Assembly (NCBI GenBank): GCA_018882485.1 | Contig: VERU01000034.1 | Location: forward strand, 1-12,344 | Source of the DNA: Rhodoferax sp. | GTDB taxonomy: Bacteria > Pseudomonadota > Gammaproteobacteria > Burkholderiales > Burkholderiaceae_C | DNA length: 12,344 bases | Reading direction: 5' to 3' | In this document: in pieces, positions 6,598 through 12,344 of the stretch | How the letters are laid out: each line of letters opens with the position of its first letter | How positions within the stretch are numbered: the stretch's first letter is position 1 | The notes under the pieces: model-generated | Database searches by the model: none | Seen by the model: the letters and a program-made list of their open reading frames with translations, nothing else | What the model was told of the DNA's origin: nothing | Position numbers and translations under genes: made by a program

Positions 6598-7164
6598 ATG
6601 ACGTCCCGTCCGGCGCCCGATCCGACCGGCGCCACCCCGCCCCCTTTCATCCCGAGCGCGCCCAGCCAGGAGCTGAGTCAGTTCGAATATGCCCTGCTGA
6701 CCCTGATGTTCGGCTTCCAGTCCTGGTCCGAGGCCTGCATGGAGGCAGCCGGCTACCGCGGGCTGCAGGCGCTCGACATCCTGACGCTGCATGCCGTGAA
6801 CCACCGGGCCCGCGCCCGACGCCAGGCCGACATCTGCATGGTGCTCAACATCGATGAACCGCATCGGGTGGCCTATGCGCTCAAGAAGCTGGTGGCCGCC
6901 GGCCTCGTCGGAGCCACCCTGATCGGCCGGCAGCGCCACTACGAGACCACCTCCGAGGGCGAGGCGGCCTGCCTGGCCTACCGCCGCATCCGCGAGGCCC
7001 ACCTGGTGCCGCAGCTGTCCTGGGTCGCCTCCCGCGAGGGCGCGCTGGCCGATGCAACAGGCCTGCTGAGCACCATGACGGCGCTGTACGCCCAGTCCGG
7101 CCGCCTGGCCACGGCGGCCTCGGCCGGGCTTCCGAAATCGCCGCCACTGCGTACCAAGCGCTGA
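6598..7164 (+). CDS. MarR-like winged-helix transcription regulator
   Basis: This is a 188-residue predicted MarR-type DNA-binding protein that probably controls this run in response to a pathway compound. The first 25 residues are Pro-rich and probably disordered. A dimerisation helix region (about 26-60) is followed by the helix-turn-helix (about 74-104, including QADICMVLNIDEPHRV and the recognition helix YALKKLVAAGLV) and a wing (105-120, ATLIGRQRHYETTSEG). A further helical segment (about 121-170) completes the fold and the tail is basic. It resembles, from memory, a winged-helix group of Burkholderiales in which the segment LN(V/I)-x-x-x-H-x-V-x-YALKKLV recurs. ATG 6598 has no clear Shine-Dalgarno sequence, but it lies seven bases after hyuB, which suggests coupling. 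An earlier ATG at 6590 gives only three codons. Its position between the hydantoinase genes and the CoA-activation genes is unusual. The ligand is unknown. Confidence 0.8.
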   Translation: MTSRPAPDPTGATPPPFIPSAPSQELSQFEYALLTLMFGFQSWSEACMEAAGYRGLQALDILTLHAVNHRARARRQADICMVLNIDEPHRVAYALKKLVAAGLVGATLIGRQRHYETTSEGEAACLAYRRIREAHLVPQLSWVASREGALADATGLLSTMTALYAQSGRLATAASAGLPKSPPLRTKR

Positions 7165-7194
7165 GCGGGCGCCAGGCCCCGGCCAGCCGCCCGC
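7165..7194 (+). other. Compound inverted repeat after the regulator stop codon
   Basis: GCGGGC (7165-7170), starting right after the stop codon, pairs with GCCCGC (7189-7194). Inside it GGCC (7175-7178) pairs with GGCC (7181-7184) around CC, leaving a symmetrical four-base internal loop. No run of T follows, so this is not a classical intrinsic terminator. It could still slow polymerase or shield the 3' end of an upstream transcript. In GC-rich DNA such pairings are common. Confidence 0.3.
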
Positions 7195-7201
7195 GCACGG
7201 G

Positions 7202-7207
7202 TATATT
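7202..7207 (+). promoter_or_regulatory. Isolated TATATT -10-like box just before the ligase start
   Basis: TATATT matches five of six positions of the sigma70 -10 consensus and stands out in very GC-rich surroundings. It ends six bases before ATG 7214, so transcription starting seven bases downstream would begin at the A of the start codon and give a leaderless message. No Shine-Dalgarno sequence precedes the ATG, which agrees with that idea. There is no recognisable -35 box 17 bases upstream, which argues against a standard promoter. Confidence 0.3.
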
Positions 7208-7213
7208 CAAGCG

Positions 7214-8872
7214 ATGTCCCCGCACGCTGCCACCCTCCCGGAACACGGGCATCGTTGCGCGCTGCTGGCCGACCTGCCCGCGTCGCTGGGAGAGGCGCTG
7301 CGCGCCGCCGCCGCCGAAGCGCCCGGGCGGCCCTTCATCCGCATGGCCACCGGCGAATGGACCTATGGCTGGATCGACGACGAATCGGACCGGGTGGCCG
7401 CAGGCCTGCACGCGCTGGGGGTGCGGCCGGGCGACAACGTGAGCCTGCTGCTGCCCAACCGCATCGAGTTCGCGGTGCTGTGGTTCGCGCTGGCCAAGCT
7501 GGGGGCGGTGACGGCGCCGGTCAACACGGCGTTCCGCGGCGCGGCCCTGCGCGATGCGATCGATCTGGTGCAGAGCCGGCTGGTGATCACCGACACCTCG
7601 CTGCAGGCCGCCCTGGCCGAGGTGCTGCCGGGACTGCCGCGGATCACGCAGCAGGTGCTGATCGGCGGCGGAGCGCCGGACCCCGGGCAGGCGCTGGGCG
7701 CGCCGGCGCCGCAGGCCACCTGCCTGCCCTACGCATCGCTGCACCGCATCGCGCCCGACGCCCGCACCCTGCCGCGACCGGCCGTGGGCTTTGCCGACCT
7801 GTGCCTGCTGCTGTACACCTCGGGCACCACCGGCCGCTCCAAGGCGGCCATGATCCCGCACCGCTTCGTGCTGGGCCATGCCCGGCTCACCATCGAGGGG
7901 CTGGGCCTGCGCCCGGACGACGTGCTGTATTGCCCCTACCCGATGTACCACCTGGACGCGGCGGTGATGACCCTCGCGCCGGCGCTGCTGCTGCGCGGCG
8001 TGGCCGCCATCGGCGAGCGCTTCAGCGTGTCGCGCTACTGGGACGAGATGCGCGCCTTCCAGGCCACGGTGTTCGATTTCATGGGGGCCACCCTGACCAT
8101 GCTGTGGAAGCAGCCGGCCTCGCCACGCGACCGCAAGCACCGGGCACGGCTGGGCTGGGGGGTGCCGCTGCCGGCCTGGGCGCCCGAATTCGAGGCGCGC
8201 TTTGGCTGCCGGCTGGTGGAACTGTACGGCTCCACCGAGGCCGGGGTGATGATCTTCACGCCGCAGGACGCCCCGCGCCGGGTGGGCAGCTGCGGACGGC
8301 CCATCGGCCCCTTCGAGGTGGCGCTGCAGGACGAGGATGGCTTTGTGCTGCAGCCGGGCCATACCGGCGAGCTGGTGATCCGGGCGCTGGAGCCGGGGCT
8401 GCTGATGAGCGGCTACTACGGCATGCCCGATGCCAGCCTGCAGGCGTTTCGCAACCTGTGGTTCCACACCGGCGACCTGCTGCGCCAGGACGAGGACGGC
8501 TACCTCTACTTCGTGGGCCGGCGCAAGGACATGGTGCGCCGGCGCGGCGAGAACATCTCGGCGGCCGAGGTGGAGCAGGTGATCGAGAGCCACCCCGGGG
8601 TGCTGGCCTGTGCCGTGTACGGCGTGCCCAGCGAGATGACCGAGGAAGAGGTGATGGCCTGCGTGGTGCCACGCCCGGGCGCCGCTCTGGACGCGCCGGC
8701 ACTGGCGGCCTGGTGCGCCACCCGCATGGCCCGCTTCATGGTGCCGCGCTACCTGCGCTTTGCCGACAGCCTGCCCAAGACGCCCACCGACAAGGTGGAA
8801 AAATTCCGATTGCAACAACAGGGCATCACGCCCGACACCTGGGACCGGGAACCCCCGACACGCACACCATGA
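7214..8872 (+). CDS. CaiC-like acyl-CoA ligase (AMP-binding enzyme)
   Basis: This enzyme of the ANL superfamily activates a carboxylic acid with ATP to an acyl-adenylate and then forms the acyl-CoA thioester, in the cytoplasm. The 552 residues fit the family. The N-terminal AMP-binding domain (about 25-435) contains the P-loop YTSGTTGRSK (201-210), YPMYH (242-246), YGSTEAG (338-344) and HTGDLL (418-423). The hinge lies at about 433-436. The C-terminal domain (about 437-535) has the GRRKDMVRRRGENIS segment (435-449) and PKTPTDKVEK (521-530), where K527 is the expected catalytic lysine. The overall pattern is closest to the CaiC (crotonobetaine/carnitine-CoA ligase) side of the family, as I recall it. 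The start lacks a Shine-Dalgarno sequence and follows a TATATT box. The stop overlaps the next start as ATGA, so the hydratase is probably translationally coupled. The acid it activates is not known; it could be the product of the HyuAB enzyme. Confidence 0.9.
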   Translation: MSPHAATLPEHGHRCALLADLPASLGEALRAAAAEAPGRPFIRMATGEWTYGWIDDESDRVAAGLHALGVRPGDNVSLLLPNRIEFAVLWFALAKLGAVTAPVNTAFRGAALRDAIDLVQSRLVITDTSLQAALAEVLPGLPRITQQVLIGGGAPDPGQALGAPAPQATCLPYASLHRIAPDARTLPRPAVGFADLCLLLYTSGTTGRSKAAMIPHRFVLGHARLTIEGLGLRPDDVLYCPYPMYHLDAAVMTLAPALLLRGVAAIGERFSVSRYWDEMRAFQATVFDFMGATLTMLWKQPASPRDRKHRARLGWGVPLPAWAPEFEARFGCRLVELYGSTEAGVMIFTPQDAPRRVGSCGRPIGPFEVALQDEDGFVLQPGHTGELVIRALEPGLLMSGYYGMPDASLQAFRNLWFHTGDLLRQDEDGYLYFVGRRKDMVRRRGENISAAEVEQVIESHPGVLACAVYGVPSEMTEEEVMACVVPRPGAALDAPALAAWCATRMARFMVPRYLRFADSLPKTPTDKVEKFRLQQQGITPDTWDREPPTRTP

Positions 8873-9627
8873 GCTTTGCCACCCACCACACCGTCGGCCG
8901 CGTCAGCGTGGTCACCCTGAACCGGCCCGAGCGGCTGAACGCGATCAGCGGCGATCTGCTGGTGGACCTGCATGCCGCGCTGGTGCAGGCGCAGGCCGAC
9001 CCGGCCACCGGCGCCATCGTGCTGACCGGCGCCGGCCGCGCCTTTTGCGCGGGCGACGACCTGAAGGAGTTCGACCAGCAGTCGGAAAGCCCGGCGGCCA
9101 TCGCGCTGCACTGCGAGCGCATCCAGCAGATCACCCGCGACCTCATGTTCGGCCCCAAGCTGGTGGTGGGCGCGGTGCACGGCTACGCGGTGGGCGGCGG
9201 CTTCGAATGGGTGCTGAACTGCGACCTGGTGGTGGCGGGGGAAAGCCTGGTGGGATTTTTCCCGGAGATGGCGCTGGGGCATTTCGTGACCGGCGGCGTG
9301 ACGCACCTGCTGCCGCAGAGCCTGGGCCACCAGCGCACCATGGAGCTGATCGTGCTGGGCGAGCGGCAGGACGCGGCGGCGCTGCACCGGCTCGGGCTGG
9401 TGAACCGGGTGGTGCCGGATGCCGAGCGGCTGGACACGGCGCTGGCACTGGCTGCGGAACTGGCCAGCCGTTCGGCAGGTGCCACGGCCCGGCTCAAGCG
9501 GTTGCTGACCAGCCAGCAGGCCGCGCTGAACTGGGCGCTGGAGCAGGAGCGCCAGGCCGCGCAGGCCTGCTTCGCCGACCCCGACACCGCCGCGCGCATT
9601 GCCGGCTTCGCCACCCGCAAGGGCTGA
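8869..9627 (+). CDS. Enoyl-CoA hydratase (crotonase family)
   Basis: This 252-residue crotonase-fold protein most likely adds water to a 2-enoyl-CoA to give a 3-hydroxyacyl-CoA. The first oxyanion-hole strand is AFCAGDD (58-64) and the second is GYAVGGGFEW (105-114). Both catalytic glutamates of true hydratases appear to be present: E113 in GGGFE (rat E144 position) and E133 in FFPEMALG (rat E164 position). The motif that follows is GHFVTGGVTHLL rather than the usual Gly-rich G-x-x-P-G-x-GG-x-x-x-L, hinting at a non-standard acyl group. The start is set by the ATGA overlap with the ligase gene; a much longer open frame begins at 7255, but its upstream part is shadow translation of the ligase. 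There is no Shine-Dalgarno sequence, which fits coupling. CaiD is the family parallel. The exact substrate is unknown. Confidence 0.9.
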   Translation: MSFATHHTVGRVSVVTLNRPERLNAISGDLLVDLHAALVQAQADPATGAIVLTGAGRAFCAGDDLKEFDQQSESPAAIALHCERIQQITRDLMFGPKLVVGAVHGYAVGGGFEWVLNCDLVVAGESLVGFFPEMALGHFVTGGVTHLLPQSLGHQRTMELIVLGERQDAAALHRLGLVNRVVPDAERLDTALALAAELASRSAGATARLKRLLTSQQAALNWALEQERQAAQACFADPDTAARIAGFATRKG

Positions 9628-9639
9628 GGCCAGGCCACC

Positions 9640-10803
9640 ATGGCAGCCGGACACACCGACCCGCACCAGGAGCTGCGCGATGCGGTGCGTGCGCTGTGCG
9701 CCCAGTTCCCCGACCGCTACCACCGCGAGGTCGACCGCGAACGCGCCTATCCGCAGGCCTTTGTCGATGCGCTGACCCGGGCCGGCTGGCTGGCCGCCCT
9801 GATCCCGCAGGAGTTCGGGGGCGCCGGCCTGGGCCTGACCGAGGCCTCGGTGATCATGGAGGAAATCAACCGCAGCGGGGCCAACTCGGGCGCCTGCCAT
9901 GGCCAGATGTACAACATGGGCACGCTGCTGCGGCACGGCTCGGCGGCCCAGAAGGCGCATTACCTGCCGCGCATCGCCCGCGGCGAGTTGCGGCTGCAGT
10001 CGATGGCGGTGACCGAGCCCGACGCCGGCAGCGACACCACGCGCATCCGCACCACGGCGGTCCGGCGCGGCGACCGCTATGTGGTCAACGGACAGAAGGT
10101 CTGGACCTCGCGGGTGCAGCACTCGGACGGCATGATCCTGCTGGCGCGCACCACGCCGCTGGCCGAGGTGACACGGCGTTCGCAGGGTCTGTCGGTCTTC
10201 CTGGTGGACCTGCAGCAGGCGCGGGGCGCCGGCCTCGCGGTGCACCCGATTGCCAACATGGTCGGCCACGAGACGAATACCCTGTCCTTCCACGACCTGG
10301 AGATCCCGGCGGAGCAGCTCATCGGCGAGGAGGGCGAAGGCTTTCGCTACATCCTCGATGGCCTGAACGCCGAGCGCACGCTGATCGCGGCCGAGTGCAT
10401 CGGCGACGGCCGCTGGTTCATCGACCGCATCAGCCGCTACGCCCGCGAGCGGGTGGTGTTCGGGCGGCCGATCGGGCAGAACCAGGGCGTGCAGTTCCCG
10501 ATCGCGCAGGCCCACATCGAGGTCGAGGCGGCCGACCTGATGCGCTTCGAGGCCTGTCGCCTGTTCGATGCGGGCGAGCCCTGCGGGACGCAGGCCAACA
10601 TGGCCAAGTACCTGGCGGCCAAGGCCAGCTGGGAGGCCGCCGAGGCCTGCCTGCAACTGCATGGCGGTTTCGGCTTCGCCTGCGACTACGACGTGGAACG
10701 CAAGTTCCGCGAGACCCGGCTCTACCAGGTGGCGCCGGTCTCGACCAACATGATCGTCGCCTACGTGGCCGAGCATGTGCTCGGGCTGCCCAGGTCGTAC
10801 TGA
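9640..10803 (+). CDS. Acyl-CoA dehydrogenase (FAD-dependent)
   Basis: This 387-residue flavoprotein of the acyl-CoA dehydrogenase family should introduce the alpha,beta double bond into the CoA ester and pass electrons to electron-transfer flavoprotein. The N-terminal helical domain is residues 1-120. The middle beta-domain contains the flavin-contacting MAVTEPDAGSD (122-132), GQKVWTS (151-157) and, later, NMVGHETNTLSF (206-217). The C-terminal helical domain has RVVFGRPIGQNQ (271-282) and QLHGGFGFACDYDVERKFRE (339-358). The usual catalytic Glu of the C-terminal Y-x-G-T segment (MCAD E376) is missing: the aligned residue in YQVAPVST is P366. A Glu is present instead at E245 in LNAERTLIAA, which aligns with the relocated base of isovaleryl-CoA dehydrogenase. 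It starts 12 bases after the hydratase, with GAGG from 9626 serving as a ribosome binding site. It may prefer a branched or hindered acyl-CoA; that is inference. Confidence 0.9.
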   Translation: MAAGHTDPHQELRDAVRALCAQFPDRYHREVDRERAYPQAFVDALTRAGWLAALIPQEFGGAGLGLTEASVIMEEINRSGANSGACHGQMYNMGTLLRHGSAAQKAHYLPRIARGELRLQSMAVTEPDAGSDTTRIRTTAVRRGDRYVVNGQKVWTSRVQHSDGMILLARTTPLAEVTRRSQGLSVFLVDLQQARGAGLAVHPIANMVGHETNTLSFHDLEIPAEQLIGEEGEGFRYILDGLNAERTLIAAECIGDGRWFIDRISRYARERVVFGRPIGQNQGVQFPIAQAHIEVEAADLMRFEACRLFDAGEPCGTQANMAKYLAAKASWEAAEACLQLHGGFGFACDYDVERKFRETRLYQVAPVSTNMIVAYVAEHVLGLPRSY

Positions 10804-10805
10804 GC

Positions 10806-10812
10806 AGGGGGA
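10806..10812 (+). promoter_or_regulatory. Ribosome binding site of the CoA-transferase gene
   Basis: AGGGGGA lies eight bases before ATG 10821. This spacing chooses ATG 10821 over the second in-frame ATG at 10833, which would be 20 bases away, and over the long shadow extension of the frame to 8760. Confidence 0.6.
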
Positions 10813-10820
10813 CCACGGGC

Positions 10821-12011
10821 ATGACCGATCGGATGCGTCCCCTGGACGGCGTGCGGGTGGTCTCGCTGGAGCAGGCCATCGCCGCCCCCTACTGCACCCG
10901 CATGCTGGCCGACCTGGGCGCGCGGGTGATCAAGGTGGAGCGCCCGGGTACGGGTGACTTCGCGCGCGACTACGACCGCCGCGCACGGGGCCTGTCATCG
11001 CATTTCGTGTGGACCAACCGGGGCAAGGAGAGCCTGACGCTGGACCTGAAGCAGGCTGCGGCCCTGTCGGTGCTGGACCGGCTGCTGGCCGGCGCCGACG
11101 TGCTGGTGCAGAACCTCGCGCCCGGCGCCATGGACCGGCTGGGGCTGGCGCACGAGGCGCTGGCCAGCCGCCATCCCCGGCTGATCCGCTGTGACATCTC
11201 GGGCTACGGCAGCAGCGGCCCGTACCGCGACCGCAAGGCCTACGACCTGCTGATCCAGGCCGAGGCCGGCTTTCTGTCCGTCACCGGCACCCCGGAATCG
11301 CCCAGCAAGGCGGGGATCTCGGTGGCCGACATCGCGGCGGGAGTCACCGCCCACAGCCAGATCCTGGCCGCCCTGCTGCTGCGCGCACGCACCGGCCGAG
11401 GTGCCCGCATCGAGGTCTCGATGCTGGAGGCGCTGGCCGAGTGGATGGGGTTCCCGCTGTACTACACGCTCGACGGTGCGCCGGCACCGGCGCGCAGCGG
11501 CGCGGCCCACGCCAGCATCCACCCCTACGGACCGTTTCGCACCGGCGACGGGGGCACGGTGATGCTGGGGCTGCAGAACGAACGCGAGTGGCAGGCCTTC
11601 TGTCACGGGGTGATGCGCGATGCGGCGCTGGCCGAGGACGCCCGCTTCGCGGGCAACGCCGCGCGCCAGCAGCACCGCGAGGCGCTGCAGCAGCGCATCG
11701 ACCACTGCCTGTCCGGCCTGCGGGCCGACGAACTGCAACAACGGCTGGACCAGGCGCAGATCGCCAACGCGCGCGTCAACGACCTCGCAGGACTGTGGTC
11801 CCATGCCCAGCTGCTGGCCCGGGAGCGCTGGCACACCGTGGCCTCTGCGGCAGGCCCCCTGCCGGCGCTGCGCCCGCCCGGCGACAGCGATGCCTTCGAA
11901 TTCAGGATGGCGGGCATCCCGGCGGTGGGCGAGCACACGCAGGCCATCCTGGGCGAGCTGGGCCTGGACGACACCGAGATCGCGGGGCTGCGCGCCAGCG
12001 GGGCGGTGTGA
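10821..12011 (+). CDS. CaiB/BaiF family III CoA-transferase
   Basis: This is a 396-residue family III CoA-transferase (formyl-CoA transferase / CaiB / BaiF group), which moves CoA between carboxylic acids through an aspartyl-CoA thioester, usually as an interlocked dimer. The length matches the family. The N-terminus shows PLDGVRVVSLEQAIAAPYCTRMLADLGA (7-34) and VIKVERPGTGDFARD (36-50). NRGKESLTLDLK (66-77), NLAPGAMDRLGL (98-109) and ISGYGSSGPYRDRKAYDLLIQA (126-147) follow in family order. The expected catalytic aspartate is D170 in KAGISVADIAAG (163-174). SIHPYGPFRTGDG lies further on, then a variable C-terminal domain. It follows the dehydrogenase by 17 bases and ends the plus-strand run. 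With a ligase already present it may recycle CoA from a product to an incoming acid, as CaiB does. Donor and acceptor acids cannot be read from sequence. Confidence 0.92.
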   Translation: MTDRMRPLDGVRVVSLEQAIAAPYCTRMLADLGARVIKVERPGTGDFARDYDRRARGLSSHFVWTNRGKESLTLDLKQAAALSVLDRLLAGADVLVQNLAPGAMDRLGLAHEALASRHPRLIRCDISGYGSSGPYRDRKAYDLLIQAEAGFLSVTGTPESPSKAGISVADIAAGVTAHSQILAALLLRARTGRGARIEVSMLEALAEWMGFPLYYTLDGAPAPARSGAAHASIHPYGPFRTGDGGTVMLGLQNEREWQAFCHGVMRDAALAEDARFAGNAARQQHREALQQRIDHCLSGLRADELQQRLDQAQIANARVNDLAGLWSHAQLLARERWHTVASAAGPLPALRPPGDSDAFEFRMAGIPAVGEHTQAILGELGLDDTEIAGLRASGAV

Positions 12012-12030
12012 GGCCGACCGGCGCGCCCGC

Positions 12031-12344
12031 TCAGACCCGCTCGATCACCAGCGCGATACCCTGGCCGACCCCGACGCACATGGTGCACAGGGCGTAACGA
12101 CCCCCGCTGCGGTGCAGCTGGTTGATGGCCGTGGTCACCAGCCGGGCGCCGCTGGCTCCGAGCGGATGCCCCAGCGCGATGGCGCCGCCGTTGGGATTGA
12201 CACGGGGATCGTCATCGGACAGCCCCAAATCGCGCAACACGGCCAGACCCTGGGCGGCAAAGGCCTCGTTGAGTTCGATCACATCCAGCTGGGCCAGGCT
12301 CAGGCCGGTCTGGGCCAGCACCTTGCGCGTGGCCGGGGCCGGAC
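12031..12344 (-). CDS. Thiolase (acetyl-CoA acetyltransferase family), C-terminal part only
   Basis: This is the last 104 codons or so of a thiolase, which cleaves a 3-ketoacyl-CoA with CoA or condenses two acyl-CoAs. The gene enters from the right edge and ends at the stop codon in 12031-12033. Diagnostic C-terminal motifs are all present: [26 protein letters not shown] (catalytic His codon at 12166-12168) and [15 protein letters not shown] (catalytic Cys codon at 12076-12078). An internal GTG at 12321 is not the start, because the frame is open up to the window end and the N-terminal two thirds of a normal 390-400 residue thiolase must lie outside. It converges on the CoA-transferase gene with only 19 bases between the stop codons and no terminator visible. 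It could complete the beta-oxidation scheme of the plus-strand run, but it must be transcribed separately. Confidence 0.93.
   Translation of the reverse strand, partial: PAPATRKVLAQTGLSLAQLDVIELNEAFAAQGLAVLRDLGLSDDDPRVNPNGGAIALGHPLGASGARLVTTAINQLHRSGGRYALCTMCVGVGQGIALVIERV

Noticed and set aside
8774..8803. Ligase C-terminal motif reads TPTDKVEK rather than the common TPTGK.
   Set aside because: The catalytic lysine is kept and variation at the preceding residue is common in this part of the family, so it is not treated as a defect.
7255..8868. Upstream extension of the hydratase frame, making an apparent 790-residue protein.
   Set aside because: The extension is an out-of-frame reading of the ligase gene. 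Crotonase homology begins right at ATG 8869, which overlaps the ligase stop as ATGA.
8760..10820. Upstream extension of the CoA-transferase frame to a 1083-residue protein.
   Set aside because: The first part is a shadow of the hydratase and dehydrogenase genes. Family III homology starts just after ATG 10821, which has its own ribosome binding site.

Overview
The window is very GC-rich DNA in which third codon positions are almost always G or C. The gene families resemble those of Burkholderiales-type betaproteobacteria. That placement is an inference from composition and protein style, because the window holds no rRNA or other phylogenetic marker. I see no tRNA, rRNA, CRISPR array, insertion sequence or integrase.

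Layout. At the left edge, on the minus strand and cut by the window end, is an ArnT/PMT-type polytopic membrane glycosyltransferase (1..1281). A 434-base gap (1282..1715) separates it from a divergent run of eight plus-strand genes. The gap holds a candidate sigma70 promoter, a perfect 7-bp inverted repeat and a plus-strand G-quadruplex motif. The eight genes are a PLP-dependent threonine-aldolase-like lyase (1716..2792), HyuA/oxoprolinase-like (2860..4953), HyuB-like (4956..6590), a MarR-like winged-helix regulator (6598..7164), a CaiC-like acyl-CoA ligase (7214..8872), an enoyl-CoA hydratase (8869..9627), an acyl-CoA dehydrogenase (9640..10803) and a CaiB/BaiF family III CoA-transferase (10821..12011). 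At the right edge, converging on this run, is the C-terminal end of a thiolase (12031..12344, minus).

How the genes may work together. Gaps inside the run are 67, 2, 7, 49, -4, 12 and 17 bases, so most of it is probably co-transcribed. A second promoter may lie in the 49-base gap before the ligase, where an isolated TATATT box sits just in front of the start codon. HyuA and HyuB should form one ATP-dependent enzyme that opens a lactam or imide ring, or carboxylates a small carbonyl compound. The ligase, hydratase, dehydrogenase and CoA-transferase belong to the same four families as CaiC, CaiD, CaiA and CaiB of carnitine metabolism, so they look like a CoA-activation and beta-oxidation module. 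The simplest reading is a catabolic cluster: a nitrogen-containing or carbonyl substrate is converted to a carboxylic acid, which is activated, oxidised and hydrated as a CoA ester and finally cleaved by a thiolase. No transporter, 3-hydroxyacyl-CoA dehydrogenase, N-carbamoyl hydrolase or acetone-carboxylase gamma subunit is in the window, so the substrate cannot be fixed from sequence alone.

The points most worth a second look are the joining of HyuAB to the Cai-like set, the acyl-CoA dehydrogenase that has lost the usual C-terminal catalytic glutamate but keeps one at the isovaleryl-CoA-dehydrogenase position, two canonical G-quadruplex motifs in the gaps on either side of the aldolase gene, and the apparently leaderless start of the ligase.
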